In this document: in pieces, positions 1 to 5,155 of the stretch | Layout: each line of letters begins with the position of its first letter | How positions within the stretch are numbered: the first letter of the stretch is position 1 | Source: Bifidobacterium sp. | GTDB lineage: Bacteria > Actinomycetota > Actinomycetes > Actinomycetales > Bifidobacteriaceae | Direction: 5' to 3' | Assembly (NCBI GenBank): GCA_022739095.1 | Contig: JAIJEI010000151.1 | Coordinates: 1-5,155, forward strand | DNA length: 5,155 nt | The notes under the pieces: model-generated | The model's input: the letters and a program-made list of their open reading frames with translations, nothing else | The model's database searches: none | Told to the model about the DNA's origin: nothing | Translations under genes and position numbers: made by a program

Positions 1-30
1 CGCGGTGCGATGGTTTTTGGAGGAACCGCA

Positions 31-789
31 ATGAGCAGTCAGGAGAACACGATCATGCGGCTGCAGCCCGGTGCGTTGCAGCAGCGGACGCCGATGCGCA
101 GCCGTTGCGATGTGACGATGGACGCGATCAAATCGTATATTCTGCGGGAGCGGCTTCAGCCGGGCGATCTGCTGCCGACGGAGGTCGAACTGTGCGAGGC
201 CGTGGGCGCGTCGCGTTCGTCCGTGCGCGAAGCGGTGCGCAAGCTCGAAGGGCTCAACATCGTCAATGTCGAACACGGCAGGGGGACGTTCGTCGGTTCG
301 TTGTCCCTCGACCCCATGGTGGAGACGCTGGCGTTTCGCTCGATGGTGTCGGTGGGCAAGAACTTCGACGATCTGAAGGATGTCGTGGAGCTGAGGAGGT
401 TCCTCGACCTCGGATGCGCGGATGAGGTGTGCGCGAAGGTCAAGGGGACGGAACAGCCCGAGCTCGATGCGCTCGTCGACGCCATGGTCTCGTCCGCCGA
501 CCGGGGCGAGGATTTCCTGTATGCCGACATCGACTTCCATATGGGACTGCTGGATCCGCTCGGCAACACCATCGCCAAGCAGATGGTGCATTCCCTGTGG
601 CTCGTGCACATGGCCGTGCTCCCGCAGATCGGCTTGGCGCCTTCGGAGAAGATGCTTGACACGGCCGAGGCGCACCGTCGCATGCTGGATGCGGCGATCG
701 CCGGCGACACCCAGATGTACCGTGAGGCCGTGCGCGAGCACTACCGGCCGATCGAATCGATACTGCGCGAACACCTTCCCGTGCGCTGA
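31..789 (+). CDS. nanR: GntR-family (FadR subfamily, FCD domain) transcriptional regulator, probable NanR
   Basis: Predicted DNA-binding repressor of 252 aa that probably senses a sialic acid pathway intermediate. Residues about 25-88 form a GntR winged helix-turn-helix: LPTEVELCEAVGAS, then the recognition helix SRSSVREAVRKLE (61-73), then the wing GRGTFV (83-88). Residues about 100-245 are a helical FCD ligand domain. Its usual metal-binding tetrad is intact with family spacing: D166, H170, H215 and H237. The length is normal for the FadR subfamily. I chose the ATG at 31 because GGAGGA at 19-24 lies at good spacing before it; an in-frame ATG at 10 lies upstream of that site. It stands 139 bp before a catabolic operon whose promoter carries a palindrome fitting such a dimer. 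The regulator family is certain from sequence. The NanR name and the effector are inferred from the sialidase, NanE and kinase neighbours. Its own promoter lies mostly outside the window. Confidence 0.88.
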   Translation: MSSQENTIMRLQPGALQQRTPMRSRCDVTMDAIKSYILRERLQPGDLLPTEVELCEAVGASRSSVREAVRKLEGLNIVNVEHGRGTFVGSLSLDPMVETLAFRSMVSVGKNFDDLKDVVELRRFLDLGCADEVCAKVKGTEQPELDALVDAMVSSADRGEDFLYADIDFHMGLLDPLGNTIAKQMVHSLWLVHMAVLPQIGLAPSEKMLDTAEAHRRMLDAAIAGDTQMYREAVREHYRPIESILREHLPVR

Positions 790-806
790 CGCGTGGTCGC
801 TGCGTG

Positions 807-823
807 GGATCGGTCCACGATCC
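807..823 (+). terminator. Small hairpin after the regulator gene, possible terminator
   Basis: A perfect 6-bp stem, GGATCG at 807-812 and CGATCC at 818-823, with a 5-nt loop lies 17 bases after the regulator stop codon and ahead of the next promoter. No T tract follows, so it is not a canonical intrinsic terminator. It may weakly separate the regulator transcript from the operon, or be a chance palindrome. Confidence 0.3.
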
Positions 824-854
824 ATATGCGCAACCCGACACGAGGCGCGGTGCA

Positions 855-884
855 CTGATATACGTCAGATGTCTGATGTATGAT
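855..884 (+). promoter_or_regulatory. Probable sigma70-type promoter of the DUF4862-nanK-nanE operon
   Basis: A good -10 hexamer, TATGAT at 879-884, is preceded at 18-bp spacing by a partial -35 hexamer, CTGATA at 855-860 (4 of 6 bases match TTGACA). Transcription would start near 890 and give a leader of about 40 nt before the ATG at 929. The putative operator fills the space between the two hexamers, as expected for repression by steric blocking. The assignment rests on consensus matching only; the -35 element is weak. Confidence 0.55.
860..881 (+). promoter_or_regulatory. Putative operator for the GntR/NanR regulator
   Basis: Inverted repeat with arms ATACGTCAGA (860-869) and TCTGATGTAT (872-881) around a TG centre. 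Nine of ten positions pair; only 864/877 do not. It is the strongest symmetrical element in the intergenic region and lies between the -35 and -10 hexamers. Its place next to a dimeric FadR-type regulator gene makes it the natural binding site. The symmetry is seen directly; binding by this regulator is inferred. I found no second copy in the window, but the sialidase promoter is outside it. Confidence 0.65.
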
Positions 885-918
885 TGGAATGTCAATGTCT
901 CAATCATTTCATATTTCG

Positions 919-926
919 AGGAGGAA
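919..926 (+). promoter_or_regulatory. Ribosome binding site that fixes the DUF4862 start
   Basis: AGGAGGAA ends two bases before the ATG at 929, with the AGGAGG core five bases away. It is a near-ideal Shine-Dalgarno match and decides for the ATG at 929 over an in-frame TTG at 884, which overlaps the promoter -10 element. Confidence 0.85.
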
Positions 927-928
927 AT

Positions 929-1840
929 ATGAACCCGGAATTCATCGTCGGCGCGTATGCGTCGCTTCCGCAGGGGCGTCCGTCGCAGGAACTGTACTAC
1001 ATGCTGCTGGGCGAGCAGTCATGGGTCCGCGGGACGGAACTGCCGTTCCCCGGCGACCTTGCGGATGAGGATGACCGCCATTGGCTCGCCGAACATCTGC
1101 CCGCCCACTGGCATGCGAACTCGGTCACGGCCATCCCCGGCACGATGCGGCGCGTGAACGAGGATCCGTGGTTCGGACTCGCCAGCCCGCAGGAGGCCGG
1201 GCGCCGCGATGCGATCGGATTCTTCGAGGACCTGCGACACGCCGTCGCCGACGTCGCGCACGTCCGCGGCGCGCAGGACATCGCCTACATCGAACTGCAC
1301 AGCGCACCAAGACGGGTCGCCAATGCCGAGCGTATGGAGGAATCGTTACGATTGCTCGCATCATGGGATTGGAGCGGCGCGCGACTCGTCATCGAACATT
1401 GCGACCGCTACATAGACGGGCAGGAGCCGGAGAAGGGCTTCCTCCCCCTCGACGACGAGATTGCGTTGTGCAAGGAGCTGGGAATCGGACTGACCATCAA
1501 CTGGGGACGGTCCGCGGTCGAAGGCCGAAGCGCGCGGACCGCGCCGGAACACGTGCGCCGGTGCGCCGACGCCGGCGTGCTTACCGGACTGATGTTCTCG
1601 GGAGCGGGGCCGAAGGAGACGATCTATGGATACCCGTGGATCGACGGGCATCTGCCGATGAACCCGGACGAGCCGACATCGCTGATGGATGCGGATGCGA
1701 TCGCCGAATGCGTGCGCGCCGCCGACGCGCAGGAACGGCCGCTCGCCTATGTCGGCGCGAAGGTGTGCGTGCCGCGGAACGCGACGCTCGACGAGCGCGT
1801 GCGGTACCTGTCGCACATCCATGAGGCGGTGGAACAATGA
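929..1840 (+). CDS. DUF4862-like TIM-barrel protein of unknown function
   Basis: A 303-aa protein, first gene of the putative NanR-controlled operon. I recognise the general pattern of the DUF4862 family, which has no established biochemical role that I know of. No signal peptide or membrane segment is visible, so it is probably cytoplasmic. The sequence alternates strands and helices as in a TIM barrel. Conserved-looking polar positions lie at strand ends: IELHSAP (121-127), VIEHCD (154-159, with E156, H157, D159), INWGRSA (190-196), MFSGAG (222-227), H241 and VGAKV (275-279). The E/H/D placement recalls the metal sites of xylose isomerase-like barrels, which would suit a sugar isomerase or epimerase, but this is inference. 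The stop overlaps the nanK start (ATGA at 1837-1840), implying translational coupling to sialic acid catabolism. The family call is from memory of the pattern, not a search. Confidence 0.75.
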   Translation: MNPEFIVGAYASLPQGRPSQELYYMLLGEQSWVRGTELPFPGDLADEDDRHWLAEHLPAHWHANSVTAIPGTMRRVNEDPWFGLASPQEAGRRDAIGFFEDLRHAVADVAHVRGAQDIAYIELHSAPRRVANAERMEESLRLLASWDWSGARLVIEHCDRYIDGQEPEKGFLPLDDEIALCKELGIGLTINWGRSAVEGRSARTAPEHVRRCADAGVLTGLMFSGAGPKETIYGYPWIDGHLPMNPDEPTSLMDADAIAECVRAADAQERPLAYVGAKVCVPRNATLDERVRYLSHIHEAVEQ

Positions 1841-2779
1841 GCGATTTCCTCGCATTCGACATCGGAGGCACGAAGATCGCCAGCGGGTTCGTCCGGCTGT
1901 CCGCCGGCGATGCCGCTCCCATCGTGTTGCTGCGCGATGAGGAGCCGACACACGCCTCGCAGGGAGGCGACGCCGTGCGCGAGCGCATCATCGCGTCCGC
2001 GCGCCGTCAGCTCGACCGCGCGCGCCCAAGGCATAGAGCCGTGCGGCATCGGCATCGCGGCCGCCGGCGTGCCCGACGGCGAGACCGGCGAGATCATCGC
2101 CGCGACGGATCTGCTCCCCGGATGGCAAGGCCAGCGGATCTACGACGCGTTCGGCGCGATCACCGATCTGCCGGTGCATATGGTCGGCGACGTCGTCGCG
2201 CATGGGCTCGGCGAAGCGCATTACGGCGCGGGGCGTGGCGCCCGTGTCCTCTTGTCGGTCGGCGTGGGAACCGGCATCGGCGGCGCAATCATCGTCGGCG
2301 GCGCGCCGTTCCTCGGCGCGCATGGCATGGCGGGACATGCCGGACATGTCGTGAGCACTCTCGGTGCCGGGGTCCCGTGCTCGTGCGGAAGCGTCGAGGG
2401 GCATGTCGAACCGGTCGCGAGCGGCACCGGATTGGCGACGTTGTATAACATGCGCGCCGGTGGCGAGCCGGTGCGCAACGGCGGCGACGTCGCCGCGCTC
2501 GCGGCGGACGGCGACGCGCTCGCCTCCTCGGTCATCGAGGACAGCGCCCGGGCGCTTGGCGCGTGCATCGGAGGCATGGCGAATCTGGTGGATCCCGACG
2601 GCATCGTCGTCTCCGGGTCGGTCGTGAATGCGGGTCCGGTGTGGTGGGATGCGTTGCGCGATGGGTTCGCCCGTTCCGCATTGCCGTTGCTGCGCGATGT
2701 GCGGATGCGTGAGGGCGAGCTCGGCGGCGACGCGCCGCTCATCGGCGCGTACATCGCGGTGCGTCGCGCCATCGGTTGA
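1837..2779 (+). pseudogene. nanK: ROK-family sugar kinase, probable N-acetylmannosamine kinase NanK, interrupted by a +1 frameshift
   Basis: NanK phosphorylates ManNAc with ATP to ManNAc-6-P. Here the reading frame changes once. Frame 1 from the ATG at 1837 gives the N-terminal ATP-binding strand FLAFDIGGTK and runs well to about 2016. From about 2028 the ROK sequence continues in frame 2 to the stop at 2777-2779. Removing one base would restore a 313-aa protein, normal for ROK kinases. The second part has GIGIAAAGVP, the catalytic Asp in GDVVAHGLGE (Asp codon 2189-2191), the phosphate loop VGVGTGIGG, and a zinc-like motif beginning at the Cys codon 2378-2380. Two motifs depart from the ROK norm: the usual E-x-G-H is H-A-G-H, and the Cys motif reads C-S-C-G-S-V-E-G-H, one residue longer with His for the third Cys. 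Without the shift, frame 1 stops at 2448 with no ROK C-terminal part. A ManNAc substrate is inferred from the adjoining nanE. The frameshift may be a true mutation or a sequencing error. Confidence 0.8.
2016..2028 (+). other. Frameshift site within nanK
   Basis: The tract is CCGCGCGCGCCCA, a short CG repeat ending in three C. Frame 1 reads through it as Asp-Arg-Ala-Arg-Pro and then loses ROK similarity. Frame 2 gains it at Gln-Gly-Ile-Glu-Pro-Cys-Gly-Ile-Gly. One extra C or an uneven CG-repeat change explains the shift. Such GC repeats are prone both to replication slippage and to base-calling errors. I see no convincing slippery codon pair for programmed +1 shifting, although an AGG codon follows at 2029-2031 in frame 1. 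Confidence 0.75.
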
Positions 2780-2785
2780 TCGGGC

Positions 2786-2805
2786 CGCCGCGTCCCGGCG
2801 CGGCG
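2786..2805 (+). other. GC-rich hairpin between nanK and nanE
   Basis: A perfect 7-bp stem, CGCCGCG (2786-2792) with CGCGGCG (2799-2805), encloses a 6-nt loop in the 59-bp gap between nanK and nanE. It lies 7 bases after the kinase stop and has no following T tract. It could stabilise or process the operon mRNA, or partly attenuate nanE. At this GC content a chance stem is also possible. Confidence 0.35.
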
Positions 2806-2838
2806 AGCGACATACCCCATGCAAGGAAAGGACACATA

Positions 2839-3522
2839 ATGATGAGCAGGAATCCGGTTATCGAACGTGTGAAAGGCGGACTCATCGTCAGCTGCCAGGC
2901 GTACCCCGGCGAACCGCTGCGCCACCCGGAGACGATGGCGCAGATGGCGATGGCGGCCGTCGAGGGCGGCGCGGTCGGCATCCGCTGTCAGGGACTCGCC
3001 GACATAGCGGCGATAAAAGGCCAGGTGGACGTGCCGGTCATCGGCATATGGAAGGACGGTTCGCAAGGCGTGTACATCACGCCGACGCTGCGTCATGCGC
3101 GCTGTTGCGCGGCGGCGGGCGCGGACATCGTGGCCTTGGACGCGACGGGACGGCCGCGCCCGGATGGGCGAACCTATGCGCAGACCGTGCAGGCGTTGCA
3201 TGATGAGGGCGTCACGGTCATGGCCGATTGCGGCAGCTTCGACGATGCGCGCCGCGCCGTCGACGCGGTCAGCGACATCATCTCGACGACGCTTTCCGGG
3301 TACATGGGCGAACGGGAGAAGACCGACGGCCCCGATCTCGAGTTGCTCGAATACATGGTGTCGTCGTTCCCCGATACGCCTGTGCTGTGCGAGGGTCGCA
3401 TCCATACGCCCGAACAGCTGCATGACGTGATGAGCCGCGGCGCGTGGGCGGCCGTCGTCGGCACGGCGATCACCCATCCGACGTCGATCACGCGCTGGTT
3501 CGCCGCCCGGCTCGACCATTAG
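2839..3522 (+). CDS. nanE: N-acetylmannosamine-6-phosphate 2-epimerase NanE
   Basis: Cytoplasmic enzyme converting ManNAc-6-P to GlcNAc-6-P, which links sialic acid breakdown to amino sugar metabolism. The 227-aa protein has the family's TIM-barrel motifs in order: GLIVSCQA (14-21), R49 in GIRCQG, the catalytic lysine K72 in GIWKDG followed by VYITPT (78-83), DIVALDATGRPRP (96-108), MADCGSF (128-134), TTLSGY (150-155), the catalytic glutamate E185 in CEGRI, and the phosphate-binding VVGTAITHP (206-214). Catalytic roles are assigned by analogy to the Lys/Glu pair known in bacterial NanE. Length is typical and the frame is intact. I chose the ATG at 2839 because AAAGGA at 2827-2832 sits 6 bases before it; the ATG at 2842 is equally possible (9 bases). 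An in-frame ATG at 2776 would add a 21-residue tail unlike the family. It is the last gene of the operon and ends before a strong hairpin. Confidence 0.95.
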   Translation: MMSRNPVIERVKGGLIVSCQAYPGEPLRHPETMAQMAMAAVEGGAVGIRCQGLADIAAIKGQVDVPVIGIWKDGSQGVYITPTLRHARCCAAAGADIVALDATGRPRPDGRTYAQTVQALHDEGVTVMADCGSFDDARRAVDAVSDIISTTLSGYMGEREKTDGPDLELLEYMVSSFPDTPVLCEGRIHTPEQLHDVMSRGAWAAVVGTAITHPTSITRWFAARLDH

Positions 3523-3532
3523 CGGCCGGTGG

Positions 3533-3579
3533 GGGCGTGTTCGGGAACATGCGTCGTACACGTGTTCCCGAACACGCCC
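3533..3579. terminator. Probable bidirectional terminator between convergent nanE and sialidase genes
   Basis: A perfect 17-bp inverted repeat pairs 3533-3549 with 3563-3579 around a 13-nt loop. It fills the gap between the nanE stop (3520-3522) and the sialidase stop, whose codon at 3580-3582 abuts the right arm. The position suits termination from both sides. No T tract follows on either strand, so it is not a textbook intrinsic terminator. Each arm is also a palindrome by itself: TGTTCGGGAACA (3538-3549) and CGTGTTCCCGAACACG (3561-3576). Confidence 0.75.
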
Positions 3580-5155
3580 TCAGTGCGTTTCGGCCGCGCC
3601 GAATACGCTCAACGGCAACGTGGTGAAGTACAATCCCGCGGTCTCGCGCTCCCAGAGTAATCCGAGTTCGCCGTCCGGCAGCATCGTCATGCACTGATAG
3701 CCGTAATGATAGGGGTTGATGCAGCGATGCGCCGCCCATGTGCGTGCGCCGTCCAGACTCAGCCGCAGCACCCCGTTGCCGCGATACGGCAGCATCTGGC
3801 TTGCGTTCGCGAACACCATCGTGTCCGATCGCGGCGCGTAGGCCACGGCGTTCGGTTGGCAGAAGATGTCGGGGACGTCTTTGTCGAAGTACAGGTCATC
3901 CCACGTCTCGCCGCCGTCGTGGCTGAGCGCGACGCCGATGCGCCCGGCATGGTTCTGGTTGCGGAAGAAGCACACGACGGTGCCGTCCGCGCGCTCGACG
4001 AACACGGATTCATGCGTGGTCGCGTCATCGTCCCGGATGTTCTTCGGATCGACGGCGGTGCCGTTGACGATGCGGCCGTCGTTGATCATCGAACCACGTC
4101 GCCATGTGTCGCCGCCATCGTCGCTGATGAGCGCTCCGCCCGAGTAATGCTTGAGTGAGGCGCCGGTGCAGTAGAACGGGACGAGCAGACGCCCACGATG
4201 TTCGGAGGCCTGGAGCTGGATGCCGTTGCCGGGAGAGACGCCCAGGAAGTGCATCCAATCCTCCTTGATCATGTGGTTGATGTTGCGGGGTGTGCTCCAC
4301 GTCTCGCCGTCATCGTCGGAATGCAGTTCGATGACGAAGCTCGTGCGCTCGATGAGCAGTGAGTCGTCGGGGTCCGCGCCCTCCTTGAGATAGATGTTGC
4401 CCGAGGCCCGTCCCTCGTACGTCACGTTGCCGTGCGCGTCGACCCGGTAGCCGGTGCGCACGCCGCCGCCGTCAAGCACCGTGCCGTCATCGGCGAGTAC
4501 ATAGCGTGCGCCTGCGCGATCGTACAGGCACGGTCGTCCGTGCCGGTCGACCCCGGTGCCGGGCGTGTTGTTCGGCAACCCGATGCCTCCGGCGAAGCGG
4601 TCGATGAGGACGGTGAGACGGCCATTGCGTTCGTCGCATACAAGACATGAGTCGATCGTGCACGCGCCGTCGACGCCTTCGCCCGGATTGGCGATCACGG
4701 TCTGCATGTCGAGCCAGGTGCGGCCGCCGTCAAGCGACCTGCGCATGACGAAGTTGATGTGGTTCGGTGCGTCATTCGCAATCGCGGTGCGCTGGTCGGC
4801 ACCGGCGACGACCACGCCATGAGGGGTGCGGATGATCGAGGGGATGCGATAACTCACGGATTCGTGGTAACCCTTGTCGAACAGTGCGGTCGTCGTGAGC
4901 GCCGGTGCGTCCGAAAGCCTGCGGATCGCGCCGTCGGTGAGCGGGGTCGTGAAGACGCCGCCGTTGCGCACCTCGCCCATGAGCCTGACACCTTCCGTGT
5001 TCTGTCCGATGACCACCTCATCCAGTTGCGGCCAGTCGCCGAAGAACACCTGTCCCGCTTGATGCAGTTCGTGCCAGCCGTCGACGTACATGTCGATGGC
5101 GCCACGCGCGGAACGAATCGACAGATCATGCCATCGGCCGTCATCCCATGCGCCG
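3580..5155 (-). CDS. nanH: GH33 exo-alpha-sialidase with N-terminal concanavalin-like domain, 5' end beyond window
   Basis: Releases terminal sialic acid from glycans with a tyrosine nucleophile. 524 residues are visible. The frame stays open to the right edge, so the ATG at 5091 is internal: residues before it (DGRWHDLSIR) and after it (MYVDG) belong to one beta-sandwich of LamG or CBM40 type. Numbering from that Met, the catalytic domain starts near 68. It carries YRIP (81-84, R82 of the Arg triad), acid/base D107 (25 after R82), E361, R377, R437, nucleophile Y465 and E481, all in family order. Five Asp boxes are visible: SLDGGRTW 119, SDDDGETW 258, SDDGGDTW 323, SHDGGETW 390, and degenerate SLDGARTW 445. 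About 130 residues separate boxes 1 and 2, matching the insertion seen in large bacterial sialidases. The protein ends soon after the catalytic core, with no LPXTG or membrane anchor. Whether it has a signal peptide cannot be seen. Linkage preference cannot be read from sequence. Confidence 0.93.
   Translation of the reverse strand, partial: GAWDDGRWHDLSIRSARGAIDMYVDGWHELHQAGQVFFGDWPQLDEVVIGQNTEGVRLMGEVRNGGVFTTPLTDGAIRRLSDAPALTTTALFDKGYHESVSYRIPSIIRTPHGVVVAGADQRTAIANDAPNHINFVMRRSLDGGRTWLDMQTVIANPGEGVDGACTIDSCLVCDERNGRLTVLIDRFAGGIGLPNNTPGTGVDRHGRPCLYDRAGARYVLADDGTVLDGGGVRTGYRVDAHGNVTYEGRASGNIYLKEGADPDDSLLIERTSFVIELHSDDDGETWSTPRNINHMIKEDWMHFLGVSPGNGIQLQASEHRGRLLVPFYCTGASLKHYSGGALISDDGGDTWRRGSMINDGRIVNGTAVDPKNIRDDDATTHESVFVERADGTVVCFFRNQNHAGRIGVALSHDGGETWDDLYFDKDVPDIFCQPNAVAYAPRSDTMVFANASQMLPYRGNGVLRLSLDGARTWAAHRCINPYHYGYQCMTMLPDGELGLLWERETAGLYFTTLPLSVFGAAETH

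Noticed and set aside
880..907. Inverted repeat ATGATTG (880-886) and CAATCAT (901-907), with a tandem AATGTC hexamer at 888-899 between the arms
   Set aside because: The arms are short with a 14-nt spacer, and the left arm overlaps the -10 element and lies before the predicted transcription start, so it would not fold in the mRNA. It could be a second protein site, but the support is much weaker than for the 860-881 palindrome.
884..928. Upstream extension of the DUF4862 gene from TTG at 884
   Set aside because: It overlaps the -10 hexamer, lacks its own ribosome binding site and adds residues unlike the rest of the protein. The AGGAGGAA before 929 is decisive.
1910..2020. Reading the kinase as an intact gene from the ATG at 1910 in frame 2
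   Set aside because: The first ~35 residues in that frame are Cys/Arg/Ser-rich with no ROK similarity, while frame 1 over the same bases holds the normal N-terminal continuation after DIGGTK. A frameshift explains the data better.
2020..2035. Programmed +1 ribosomal frameshifting at the nanK shift site
   Set aside because: The codons there (CGC CCA AGG) do not let the P-site tRNA re-pair well after a +1 slip, and no stop codon or clear stimulatory signal is present. An indel or read error is simpler.
2221..3561. Long open frame of 446 codons on the - strand opposite nanK and nanE
   Set aside because: It is a shadow produced by high GC content: its protein is Arg/Pro/Ala-rich and low in complexity, and it lies opposite clear conserved motifs of the kinase and epimerase.
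5089..5091. ATG on the - strand as the true start of the sialidase
   Set aside because: The frame continues open to the window edge, and the residues before it (DGRWHDLSIRS) complete the same beta-sandwich domain. No ribosome binding site is seen.

Overview
This 5.2-kb window is part of a sialic acid (N-acetylneuraminate) utilisation locus from a high-GC Gram-positive bacterium. Strong AGGAGG-type ribosome binding sites, GC-rich codon use and the combination of genes suggest Bifidobacterium or a close actinobacterial relative. The genus is inferred from gene content and style, not from a marker gene.

Layout. On the + strand there are four genes: a FadR/FCD-type GntR regulator (31-789, probably NanR); a 139-bp intergenic region with a likely promoter and a nearly perfect 10-2-10 inverted repeat that looks like the regulator's operator; a DUF4862-like TIM-barrel protein of unknown function (929-1840); a ROK-family sugar kinase, probably N-acetylmannosamine kinase NanK, split by a +1 frameshift near 2016-2028 (1837-2779); and N-acetylmannosamine-6-phosphate 2-epimerase NanE (2839-3522). 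A convergent gene on the - strand (stop at 3580) encodes a GH33 exo-alpha-sialidase. It remains open at the right edge, so its N-terminus lies outside the window. A 17-bp stem inverted repeat fills the gap between the two convergent genes and probably ends transcription in both directions.

How the genes fit together. The sialidase would release sialic acid from host glycans. After uptake and cleavage by an aldolase to ManNAc (transporter, NanA, NagA and NagB are not in this window), NanK would make ManNAc-6-P and NanE would convert it to GlcNAc-6-P. NanR would repress the operon by binding between the -35 and -10 elements. The DUF4862 gene is the first gene of the NanR-controlled operon and overlaps nanK by ATGA, so it is the least explained part of the pathway.

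The points most worth following up are the unknown DUF4862 protein, the frameshift in nanK (mutation or sequencing error), the operator/promoter arrangement, and the unusual zinc and sugar-binding motifs of the ROK kinase. I see no CRISPR array, tRNA, rRNA or mobile element. There is no gene-free stretch longer than about 140 bases.
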